A DNA stretch of 64,000 nucleotides from Mesaphorura yosii (taxonomy: Eukaryota; Arthropoda; Collembola; Poduromorpha; Tullbergiidae): the NCBI GenBank assembly GCA_009869945.1, contig WIXG01000305.1:31594-95593 (forward strand), read 5' to 3'. Positions 1 through 12,423 of the stretch are shown piece after piece. The notes under the pieces were generated by a model, which was not told the DNA's origin, ran no database searches, and worked only from the letters and a program-made list of their open reading frames with translations. Within the stretch, counting starts at the first letter, position 1. Every line of letters starts with the position of its first letter. A program made the position numbers and the translations under genes.

Positions 1-3000
1 GCGCAGTGCTCGTCTGTGTGGCAGCAAGAAAGGGTTCGTGTCGTTTCTTCTTTTTAATGGTATTTCACTACCGAAAATTATTCTTTCTGTTGTTAGCTGT
101 GTGAGGTCTCTTGTTGTTTCATTACAAAGTTACATTATTACTATTACTTTCCAATAATTCAATTGCACCAGGACCAGGCTTACAATGATAAGTTTCAAAT
201 CATCATTATCAGTACTATCTTCATCATCAATCCATCCTGGGCCGCCGAGCATTGGCAACATCACCGATCACCGCAGACAGGTTCCATTATTTCTGGTACT
301 ACGCTGAGCTGAGCAGTACACTTATACTCAACCCGATCATTTTTGTGGTTTCCATCTAATTGAATTTTATTATGTTGAAAGTGGAAGTGGAACTCAATTT
401 CTCGATCTTACGGCCTGGCCCGCATTTTCTGGTGGCTTTTCTGTGATCAAGGCCAACACCGGAAAATACCTGGAATTCCTGGGCAAAATTATCGTCCTGG
501 TTTCAATTTACGCATATGCAAGTGGTTTTTTTTTCCAGAAAGACAAGACACTCATGATTGAATTTATTTAAGAATCCTGATCAATGAAGCGAACTTCGAC
601 CAAGGTTGAAACGAAAGAATGAAGAAATTAAGTTGCGTGCTAGCTGAAGTCCTCCAATTTGAGAAGATTGGATTCTAAAAAACTTTCCGTGAGAATAAAT
701 TCACACTTTTCCAAGAACCCGCATCAAAACTCTCACAAAATCCAAATCCTTCAGTTTAGAAGCGGCGTGCACTGCTTTGCTCAGTCAATTTGATTCCCAA
801 TTTCCGCGATTGGTTCCATGCGTTGGACACGCTCTTACTTTCGTCATCGGGAGCGGGCTTTGTTTACTTTTTTCTTCAATCAATATTAAGACAAGGGTAA
901 ACAACACCGACACACAAATTATCGAGTGCAAAGAGAGCCGGGCCGAAGAGTCGGTCGTCGGCCCGTTTATCTTTCCTTACATGCAACATTTGTCTCATTT
1001 TTAATGATTTTTGCTGGGACTACTAGGAAAGGTCCCCGTCTCGCCTCTTCCGTCTTCTCTGCTCTGACCACATCAAACGCTCCGAGTCGAGCACTGGACG
1101 ACTATCGTACACCGACCGTCTCTCCGCCGCCGGCCGCGTAGGTGTTCTCATTCTCAATGATGGTGATTCCCTTTGTCAATGAATAAGTGTGAAATTTCTG
1201 CCGAGTCGGTGAGAGCGCCGCGATTACACAAGAAAATCCAGCTTCGGTGGCGACTGAGAACTGAAGACAGTGAATTAAAAAGTGCGAAATCATTCTCGGT
1301 TATGTAAACCGATCAGATCATAAAGCACGGCATCCGCTCAAGGGACTTCTTATGAAATTTTAATACCGTCAAGGCTTTGTATGCCGCCTGCGCTACGCCG
1401 AGCAGTTGAACACGCGAAGCGAAGTCGTCTTCTTTCTACGCATCGCGTTCTCAAATTAATGCGTAATGCTATCTTGATTCTGGCAAACGTGTTGCTCGAC
1501 CTCCTGCTGAGTTGCTCTCTCCTCCTTCGTCGCTCAATAAAAATTGTCGTACTTGCTTTTGCGTTCCGTCTTTTGCCTTTGGTGCAGATCAGCAGCTGCG
1601 CCTTTTATCGCGTCTTGCATTCTCGCATGCATAAAATGAGTCCGCTGTGATTGCCAAGATCATAATTTTGACGGCGTGACTCCTTTCTGTTGAACTGCGT
1701 CGGAAATTAGTGGCGCATACCGACAAGGCTGGAAATCCATTAAAATGTACTCTTGTGGTCAGAGTCCAGGACACTCGGCACTCACCTTTCTTGTAATTTG
1801 TCACAAAATTATTTACGACTTGATGACAATAAAATGTTGGCATTTGTCGCTGGTCGCTGCTCATTTTTATGACTTACTTCTTGCCGTTCTTACACAGCAC
1901 AGCAAGAGTTGTCATACTTAAAACCTCTTCAGGTTCCTGCAATAAAATTGTGCACAGAAAAGAATCCAGCGCCAGCCTCACAATCACAGCCACCGCAAGT
2001 CGATAAACATGTTCCTTGCATGCATTGCAACTTTATTTTTCTTTTCCAATCTTCAGGACAGTCCATAAAATTGTCCATGTGACAATGACAACATAATCAT
2101 GCGCTCGTCTGTCTCGCTCAGATGGTGCCCGACCGAAGCTTTTATTTCATACGACAGGAAGTCCGTGTGGTAAACTCCGCCGGTTGTCGTCGTCGAGTAA
2201 GTACTCTAAATGATTATTATTATGACCGAACAAAACGGTTAAACGGTTTGAGACCAGAAAAATAAATAAAAGGGGTTCTGTTTGGACCTTTTGAGTGAAA
2301 ACAAGACACACGACGAAAAGGGAAGCAGAATGACTAATATATGGATGACATTACACATATTTCACAAACTGAGTCAGTCATTTGTCGGGACTTTTTCAGT
2401 CTCTGCTCGCTCTGCATCTTGTTTCTTAGTTTCTTGTACCTGTCAGCCGAAGCAGACCCCGCTCGGCTACCGACAACTCTTTTACAACTTGCGTCCGTCC
2501 TCAGAAACGATTAAGTGCTCAATATTTACGACGACAGTAAAAATAGCAGACGCCCTCGACAATGAGCGAGTGCACCGAGAGTTCATCCCTGTCAAGTATT
2601 TATTTCCCTTCCTGGCTGATCGGCTTGCGGAAACGTGTACTTGCGCTGCAGTTGAGACATAAAACCTAAAACAATTACGACTCAGTTTTCCCGAGCAGAC
2701 CTCCTAGTTATCCCAACACAGTAAGACACTAATAATAGATCTTTATCGTCTTTCGCCTTTACGCTGTACTTTACTCCGGACAGCAAAATAATGATTCTGT
2801 CCGGACAATTCTGAAATCGAAATCCCGAAGCCAATCAAAATCGCGACTGCGGCCAACGCCAATCAGCACGAGCACTGGAACACAAGGGCAGGAAATTTGT
2901 GATGCCGCCACTACGCCGATTTGAGATGCAATTAAGATTAGCCTCCTGTAATTGAGCAGGTCCAGTTTTTTTATGACACTCGCGACTCACATAAAAGTCT

Positions 3001-6000
3001 AGCGAATCAGGTTTACGGTGGCGATCGACGCAAAGTGATTGGCGATTGGACACGATTCTTATTGCGAAACAGGTTGGAATTTTGGGTGCGTGCTTCGCAC
3101 ATGCTGCCTGCTGCCACAAAAAAAATAAGCAGCATCAGCCGCAGCTTGTTTTTGCATTTTGCACGAGAATCGAGCATGTCATGTACAAAATAACAATGTT
3201 CACAATTTAATGGTATTCTTGTTGGTGTCCGAATGATTTAATTAATTCCATGTCATTTTATTAATCCGAGGTACTTTGACTATCGATTGAACCGGTTTCG
3301 CATGTCAGACCGGTGAAGTATTTCAGAAAATGCGTGCAAATTTCAATTTCAACAATGTTTTCGTACTCTGGGTTGACCGTCATGGCCAGGCTCGCCAATT
3401 GCTAATTTCAATAAATTGTTTCAAATACTGGTGAAATGAAATGCGTTGGAAATCCCGTAAAAATCTTTCCTGTGCCTTTATTGTGCGTACAATGTAGCCA
3501 CGCGACAGGCGCACGAAGCTGGCCAGCGGGCACGACCACAGTTTCAGTGTTTCACTTCGTTCTTTTTTCTTCTTCAACTTCAGCGATTAACGAAGAAGCC
3601 AACCAACTCGACTGGCATCGCCCCGCCGCGCTGCGCTCAAGGTATTCAGAGCAAAGAAACACATGATTAAGGTGGAAGATTGGGCGCAGATACAAGCAAG
3701 TGAGCATAATTGAGAGCGAAAGTGGATTCGGTCTCGGAGAAGAAGGCGAATCCGTAGAGTAAAGCATTCAGAGTGGAGGAATGATGAAAACTGTTGACAT
3801 ATGGTGAAGCACCTTCTTTTGTGGAATCATCATCGACTGCGCCAGGCAGGCCAGGCCACTGCCACCAGAGAGATTATAATATTATAAAGGAGAACAGGTG
3901 GCCTTTGCCTTTGCCTCACGTCGACTCGACCTTTGAATCACTGATCTCACCTTTTCACGCGTGATACGCGCATGTCACAAGGACCGTGCGTGTAACCGGG
4001 CGTCAGAGGTACGCATTACATGCGAAAGCGACCCGATTCCTTCGAAGACTCGAAGTACTCCAGTTTGGAGTCAACGTTCGACCGTTTGATTTGCCAGATT
4101 TTAATTGATTCGAAGAATGGATTGCTGAAGTTTGGCTGAGGAATGAGCAAAAGCGAAAGGGTAGACAACTCTTAACTTCAACTCAGCCGTCATCTTCTTT
4201 TGTTATCGCACCATTTTTAATACAAAGATTAAACAATGCATTAGCCTAGGTCGGGAACAAAAGCCTGGCTGCCTGGAAATGGATTACGATTACGGGGCTT
4301 CAGTTCATTGAATCGTCATGATCCTCTCCTTTTCCTTTATTCTGTCTAACTCCGCAGCCCTATTTTTTTTTATAACGAATTGTTTAATTATACGGAAGCG
4401 TTTATTTTATTACGATAAATTAAAGTGGTTTCTGTTTCACGTCAGACCGCTCCATTGCATTCATCTGCCTTCCGTGTCTTTCCCGTTTCCAGATTCCTTT
4501 ATTCAGTGACTCCGTGGTCGTATTAATAAAAATGGATTAAACAATGCACGCCACGAGTACAAAGAGATTTATGTCGACTCACTCAAGCCCGAAATTATTA
4601 TTCCATCTCCGATGTAGGTAGGAAACAATGGGCCGTAGCTGCCGTGCTTGTGCTTATTACGGAAATCTTGACCTACCATTACGAATTTCTCATCTCATAT
4701 TTCAAGCTCACGCTTGCATAACAGAAGAGAACAGAGCCGAGCGTGGCATCTTCTTCTCGGAAGACGCACTCGAGTCACCCTCCCTTTCATTTTAATTCCG
4801 AGTGCCTGCCTGCCTTCAGTTAGCGTAACGTATTAATGATGATGATACTCTCAAGTGCTCACATGCGAGCATTTAATGTATGGCATGTATTTAAACGAAA
4901 AGACATGGCATTAACCGATTCATTCATGTAGGTCCGGAAAAATTATAGGCAAAGAGTGCGTCCGTCGAAGCGGTGGGACTAATAAAATGAGCTGGCTCCC
5001 TTAATCAGTAGTCACACGAAAGAAGACGATCGAGATGCGCTATGCGTTTGAACCAGGAAGGAAGGGGACTCAGCATCTTCCGTGCATACTTGAGCTTTAA
5101 GTTATAATTTATAACATTTTAATGCGGTCTGGAGCTGGACAGCCACGGCCACAAATAAATCTTCACTGTAGATCCAAATCCATGCGCAGTACAGGCACAG
5201 CATCATGTCATTATCGGACCAGTTCCTTTCCTCCGTCCCCTGCCCCGAATGTACCGTGGATAATTTAATTACAATAATTTTATACTCAAATTATTTCCTA
5301 ATTACCTTCTAATATCGAAGGTAATTTTCAATTAAACGAGTAAGCAGTTGAAGCAGACGCAGTTGCGCGCGACCGGCCTTCTCCTGATTGATTATTAAGA
5401 CGGTCGTAATCGATCAACTAGGGGCGAGATTCATCGGCGTGATTTGAAGAAATCTGACGCGTCGCTTCAATCAGCCAGACACAGAGTTACCGAATACCAA
5501 ATCCACAAGCCAAAGGGTGAGTGTTGAGTGCGATCTTCGAGCCGCGAGTTGCGCGAGTCTCGAAAGTTAAAAAGCTGTTCCTCAACTGTTGCGGGGTACA
5601 AAACAAACTGATCCAAGTTAATCCACAACTTACTCTTTTAATAATTACCATAATTACTGTCAGAAGACGAACCTAGCGCGTATTGCGTAATGCCAATGTG
5701 TAAAGACGCGACGTCGGCATTTCTGCAAACGAATTTACAACTTTTTCTCTTGTAAATCTTGATTTGATAATCGCTGCGAAAAACACATAAATTCGTCTTG
5801 GGATTACTTATTGTGGAACGTCTTTCGTAAATTACATGGCATTTAATTAGCAATTCCGGACATGCCCCGGCGCACAGCGTAAATACGCGTAATGGGAGGA
5901 GACTACAAAGGCAGCCAGCAGCAGCAAAAACTTACCGTCTAATTAAGCAAAAGTAACAAAATCTCATCTTGCGAGCGCTTTTCTTGAAACCAACACGGTT

Positions 6001-9000
6001 TCATGCGAGAGCGCTCGTAACAGCATGATTTACCACACAAGGCGACAAAATTGTAAAAACGAAAACGAGTCAAGATTACAAAGTGAGCTGACCAATTGCA
6101 CGTAAAGATTCGTTCAATCGTAAAGTTCGGCCAATTGGAATCATGAGTTCAGCATTGTGAGTTCAGAAATCTCATTTGTGCTGTTACGACTTCAGTCAGA
6201 AGGAGCCAAAGAACCTCTGTTTGATGAGAAACAGAGAAACAAGTTCAGGATCTCAGAATGGGAAATTTTATTTCACCACACGAAAAAGCGTCTCCCTGAA
6301 CAAAACAACAGAAAACTTAAGCATCATTATAAACAGAAGAACTCGGCTCTATCCGAGGCTTGCGATTACGTAATGATGAGTAAATTGTATTATCCAGCAG
6401 TGCATCAAAATTTCATAAGCTGGCCTTTCACCAAAAAACAGAACCGTGCATCAAACCAGTCAGTTGGTCTCGTCGCAGGAAGGAAATTGACCAGCAGACC
6501 ATGAGCGAGTCGAGTCCAGAAACAAGATTAGAAACGAGTCCAAACCTGAAACTAGAACTCACTGGAAACTGTGCTGAGAAATGAGAGCAATTACAGAGCG
6601 AGCTAGCTCATTCGTCCAGTCCGCGTACGCGTCCAGAAATGAATGAGAAATGGACACACGTTTCATACAAATGAGAATGAGAGGCTTCGCTGTTCGTGCG
6701 TCCACGTACGATTTCTCTGAAATTCAGGTTTCTTATTATAAACCCATTACGTGATTATGTAAGTTTTGCTCTTCGTAATGATAACAAAGTCTGGAGCGCT
6801 CGTCTCGCTCTTTCCTCAGTGAGTTTGTGTCTTTATTTCTGGCTTTTGGTTGAGTGATGCGGATGTGAGAGAAATGATGCTGATGTTGGTGGACTGAACT
6901 GAATACGAAATGAGATGAACATTTGACTGACCACAATGCGTGATGCCTACTGGAATGGAAATTCGAATGGTCAAAGGTGCTTCATGGTTGTCCCGGTCCT
7001 GCCTGGAATTACGCGTTAAATTTTTCTCTTCGATCTTTTCAGTGCAGTGCAGGCAGAATGAAGTCTCCGATCCTTTCCTAAATATTGGAGTCTCGATCTG
7101 CATGAAGTACATTTTAATGCGGCTCACGCTGTTTTGTTGCTCTCCATTAAAACACACGACGGACGCAGCATAGAAAGAACGTTGCGTAAAAAGAAGTAGC
7201 AGCATAAATTTTTTTGTTAATAAACCCTATTTTACTTAAAAGAGCAGAGCAGACTTCTTCAGGAATAACGAGCCAGAGCCAAAGAATAGAATGGAATATG
7301 GAAAGACGATTTTTTATATTATTATGGGGAAATTATTAATATCGGAGCATAATAAAACCCTTTTTTCTTAAAACGAGTTTGGCTTTGGCCGACGAGAACT
7401 CAACTGGAGTAAAGTAAAGGCCATGCTGGCCTGGGCCAACTTTTATAATTAGCTGCGGGCCCTGCGTATTTGTGGCTCATTTCTTTTTATCTCCACGTTT
7501 CAATTCAAAATTCAACTCCTTATCAACGTCGGGCTCCTGCGCTCAAGCCAAGCCAAGCTTCGAACTCGAACAGTGTCCGTGCGCAATCTGAACTCATTAA
7601 TCTGAAATGATACATTCATAACAACGCATTCTCGGGGAGGTCCTGCCTGCCTGCCTGCCTGCCTTTCATGAAACGGTCAACAATATCAGTGATGATTTCT
7701 AATTTGGGATTGGAGGCATGACCAAAAGCTAATGACGGAGAGATTTTACGACGGAGGACGAGCTGCGGCGATGCAACGGGATATCCGCATTATGACGAGT
7801 ACTGTTATTAAGAGCGCTAGAATGGAGCCCACTTAATTCCAGATCGTGAAGTAAAGACTGACCACAAGCTTGGAATATTAATCACCAAATTATCCAAGAT
7901 TCTAGTTCATCACGGATACAAAAATAGCCTGCCGCTGCCCAGCAAGGCACTAAATTGGTCTGGAGAGCAGAAGGTTCAGGATAATTATTCTGCGACAGAT
8001 AAATGGGACGACGAGCACGAATGAAGACATTAAGCCGGGAACGATGAGCGTGATTCATAAACGTGCATCATGAAACGAAGGCAGGCTTTACATGAATACG
8101 AGATTTCTAAAGAGTAAATCAATTTTTATGTCTTTATCTGTTGGCCAGCTCCCATAAAATTTCAGGCTGGGTGTAATGTCTGCATTAACTTTCCAGTTGA
8201 CCCAAATTCGTGTTTGTGTGCTTGTTGGAACGAGATTGAATAAGCAATTACAATATGTCATGTCTGCACCTGAACTCCTTCCCAGTCGGCTACTGGAGAG
8301 GCTGAAGTAGTCGTTTTTAACGAGTTCACTTATTAGCGGACTGCTCGATGTGTATTTTTGTAATTAAACTTCAGAGAAAAGTTCTTCCAAGTACTAAAGT
8401 AATTCAAGATTATGCCATGCAGAGGGACTTGAAAATCAGTGAAATTCTGTTCGAAACGAAAGAATAATGAATTCGAGTAGCTGCCGATCGTCATTACTCG
8501 AAATCGAAACAATTTATTGGATTACAATAAATTAGCAAAAAACTTGTTTGAATATTTATTGGATCAGAACAATAAAAAGGACGTGCTGCGCTTCGAATTC
8601 GCGAGCCCCGTGTCGCCGTGCCCCCACTCTCGTTTTGTACGAGCAACTGGTTGGAAAATTCGTATTAATTTTTTGCATGATTTTTTATGAGTTTGGTTAA
8701 TCGGACGAGTTGTCGTGCGTGCTGTTCCAAGTCATCAAAACCTGCTGCCACATTCTACTGCTCAGCCCGCTGATGACTTTTATCGTCGTTGATCGCGATG
8801 ATCGTCAAGATTGCGTGAGCTGCGTGGCGTGGCGTGGCTGTTTACATTTGCATACCTGTGCGACTGAAGCTGTTGGCATCTCGGCTGGCATGCATGTCGA
8901 ACATTCAGAAACATGACACGCATAAATTTTAAAATATGTGGCCTGAAGTTTCGTTTGCGAATGCCGTCGTTGCTGATCGCTGGTGGTTGACAAAAAATGA

Positions 9001-11378
9001 AATGGTCCACGTCCACTCGTCCACGCCTTTTCATGTGATCTTTGACCACAGATGCACAGATCTTTGATGTTATCAGCTTTATCATTTACACCTCACAGCA
9101 ATGAAGGCAGCGTCTTCATTGGCGAAGCGAGAAAACTCCTCATCTGAATTCTTCATGAAATCTCCGCCTTCGCTAGCGCTGTTTTGTTTTAGGACAATTG
9201 CGTGTTTCAGCGTTGCATGAATGCTCTAGCTATCTGAAAAGAGAAGAAATGACAAACGGCCGTCTGTCAGTTGAAGACAGAGAAATTAAAAGATTATGTT
9301 TCTTGAAACTGAGACCCTTGCCTATCGTCTGTCATTGTTGCGACGCGCCTTGTTCGTCCACGTGTGACTTACAAGCTTATAATCCTTTGATGAGACAAGT
9401 AATTGAGCAATTACTGCTTGTCCTTTGTGCCGCCTGTCAAGAACCGCCGTGCCGCGCCGCGCCGATGCTGGTCTTTACCCTCTCACTTCATTAACATCCA
9501 ACTCCAAGCTCGTTACACGATTGAAAACAGCTAACAGTTGGACAGACGCCGCGGAGGTTCTTCTTAAGGAAGATTAGAATAAAAGATAATTCCAAATCCA
9601 AATCTATGCCATCCATGCCATACGATTGTCCATTATCGGCTTTCGGCTATTAACCGTTCCGAATTTGTCTTCGAACTCCTGTGCCTCAGCTTGAACACGG
9701 ACGAAAACTAGCTTTCGTATGGAATCTTGCATTTGAACAAAGCCGTAAATAAGGAAATGGCTTTTACATGCATGGAAGCAACGAATCCAAGAATGAACCA
9801 GATTACCGGCTCTCCAACAAAAGGGTCGATGGTTACATAATCGTTGAATAGTTAGGACACTTTATAGAAAGGGTCCTCCGCATTCAGTCAGTGATTATGA
9901 TAATGAAAGCTTAAGATATTCACCCTTGTAGTAGTATTAAACTGCTTGCTACTTGCTACTGTTAACTGTTATTCCTTTGCTTCGTCTTCGGATACTGACT
10001 AATTACCGCACCAAAAATCAAGTCACTTTTTGTGCTTGTACCCGGTGCCCGTGATTGTTTACGTCGACCACCTCAGCGTCCCTCGGCGCTTGCCTCTGAT
10101 TCATTCTCGTCGTAACTGGATCCACGATCCACGGAGGAATGATTTATTAAAGTAATTAATTTAAGATTTAATTCATTAAAAGGGACTCAGTCAAACCTTA
10201 GAGGCTCTGTGTACTTCGGCGTGGTGGTTATAATTTCCCTTGGTATTAGATTATCAAGAGTCCCACGGGTTATTCAATACAAGTTAACGACTCAGCGTCG
10301 GATTGGTTTGAGACTGGGAACAAAATTCTTCGACATTCACAAAGATTCGGCTCAGGTTGACTCCTTGTCTCTTTCCTTATCCTTATCATTGCCTCATTTC
10401 TACAAAGTCGTTAATAGAAGGAGCCTCTAAGCAGAATAACAGAACAGTAAAACCTTAAACTAATGAAACGACGACCGCGTCGCATCCTCGCATCGTTATT
10501 CAAAAATGTGGATGGCGACTGAATTACGTGGTTTTTATGGGAAGAAATCCCATTTATGAATTCTCCGACAATCCTTATTTTATAATCTCGTATTTATGGT
10601 TCAAGTAGAATCTGATCAGAGCGGATAAGCAGGAAAACAAAGCGTAAATGAGGGTTCTCTGCTGTAGGTAGGAATTAAGCATACAAAACGAATTGACTTT
10701 CGATTCGAGAATCTTGTGAGGAATTTACGAAGAACGAAGAACCATCTTTTATTCATTAACTCCGACGCGAGTGGATACGGCGATGACAATCAAATCTTGG
10801 ATCAATTCCCGAACGAGCGTTGAGATCTGAGAATCCCACTTAACTGTTCTATTAGGAAATTCATTACACGGACATTCGAACTACGACGCGACGGTTAAAT
10901 TATTCTGTGAGACAGAAATTTTAAAGTGAAAGTTTACGCTGGCGGATGATGACGCCCATGCTTTATTACGAATTGTATGGAAATATTGGAATTTACAAGA
11001 GACATAAACACCTTCAGAGATCGTAGAAATGCAATTAAATTACAGGTGACAACAATTTATTGTCCAAACCTCAAAAGGGCAGATGAATGCCGTAAAAACT
11101 TTCACGAAAGAATAAACATTAGCAAATGGTGAAGTAAAGTTAGGCAATTGGCTTAGTTATGTGCAGTGGTCGTTGGCGTTCCAGGTCCAGTGTTGACACC
11201 TACATGATATCCACGAATCGTGCAGTTTGTGGGGACCCGAACGAGATAACAATTCACTAAAGTTAACTTTATTACCGCACTAAATAAAACTCTCACTTTG
11301 AAGTTAATCGATCATAAAAAGACCCAGCATTAAAATTTGTCGTGCCTGTAGTGCTGACTCGACTGCCTATCGACCAAT
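1..11378. other. Long stretch without a recognisable gene
   Basis: I see no exon with a family match on either strand across about 11.4 kb. Open frames here are short, lack splice-linked partners and have no recognisable motif. The DNA is a mix of AT-rich runs rich in AATTA/TTAAT cores and moderately GC-rich patches, with a small tetranucleotide repeat near 7.65 kb and a hairpin near 5.31 kb. It could be intergenic DNA, a large intron or a regulatory region of a gene lying to the left. The sequence alone does not decide this. Confidence 0.5.
7642..7664. repeat. CCTG tetranucleotide microsatellite
   Basis: About five to six tandem copies of CCTG in an otherwise non-repetitive context. No coding frame uses it. 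Confidence 0.8.
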
Positions 11379-11421
11379 TTGCCGGCTTCAATTACTCAAA
11401 ATTCAATTACAACGATTCGCC

Positions 11422-12345
11422 ATGACCTTGGCGTTTGCGTTTGTTGGGACAACATTCTCGGTGGCAAATGTAGTTCCTCAACATCAGCAGCCAGCAGGCG
11501 ACGCAGCGGCTTCAACTCCTGTAGAGCAGGCGCAGGCGGACACAAACACACAACCCAGCCAATCCAACGACACTGGAGCAGTGGCCAGCCCAGTCGACGC
11601 AGCGGTCACGGCCGCCCGTCCTGGCGCTGCTGGTGCAGGTACGAGCATAACAACTGACTCGAGTAGTGCAGGGAATTCGACCAATTCAACGGCAATGACT
11701 ACGACCACGACCGCAACCGCGGTTCCGACGACCCAACTACAATAATTTCAACAACGACGGCTGCAGCTGTAGCACCACAAAACTTGGCTAGCGTAGTCAA
11801 CGTCAGTGTCAGATTGGCTCCGATTACCCTGCAACCGTCAACGAAGCCTCCAGTTCCACCTGCTGTGCATAATACAAGACCTCCTTGTAAGTTTAACTCA
11901 AGCGCTTGCTTGATTTGCACTCTACGAGCTCATTTTTAAGTTGATTGCTGTAAAACCGGTCGCGTGTTGCATTGTTTGCAGTTGCGGTTCACTTTGTTCC
12001 ATTGGGTTCCTTCCTTCGCAATCAGTTCTTTCAGGGCCTTGGGAATGGAAAAAGGCCACAGCGTACCGGCATGGGCAACCAGCATACACTGGACTGGAGC
12101 CATGCACAATATTATCTCTCGAGGCTTCTTCAACATCAATCTCAACTTGCCGACTCTACGACCTAGCACACATTACGTGACGGACCTGATCGTTTTGGAA
12201 GTCTTTCAGATGACGGTGATGGCGACGCTGCGTCGACAACGAATACAAGGAAGCCAAGCAAATTAATCAGCACGAGCAACTGAATTGGCAATCTTGCCAT
12301 GCCAACAATCGCTCAATTATCGCTGAATTGAAGCAAATGGTAAAG
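11422..12345 (+). pseudogene. Thr/Ser/Ala-rich reading frame, possibly secreted; gene model unresolved
   Basis: An ATG at 11422 opens a frame with a hydrophobic start (MTLAFAFVGTTFSVANVV) that could be a signal peptide, followed by a Thr/Ala/Ser-rich low-complexity stretch that stops at 11745. From about 11706 another frame takes over with similar character (Thr-rich, then Pro-rich, PSTKPPVPPAV) and runs to a good GTAAGT donor near 11888. I find no intron that joins the two frames, so the change looks like a frameshift or a sequencing error. A second exon after the acceptor near 11981 is possible, but its frame is ambiguous, and a strong donor (ATG|GTAAAG) lies near 12340. It may be a mucin-like gene, a broken gene, or the 5' part of the receptor gene that follows. 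I do not recognise the family. I filed it as pseudogene only because of the frame change. Confidence 0.3.
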
Positions 12346-12423
12346 TGACAAAAGTGGTTGTAAAATTGGTAAAATAGTTTTATTTGTCAAAGATTGCTCC
12401 ACTCCTTAGAAAGTAGGCCGTGA

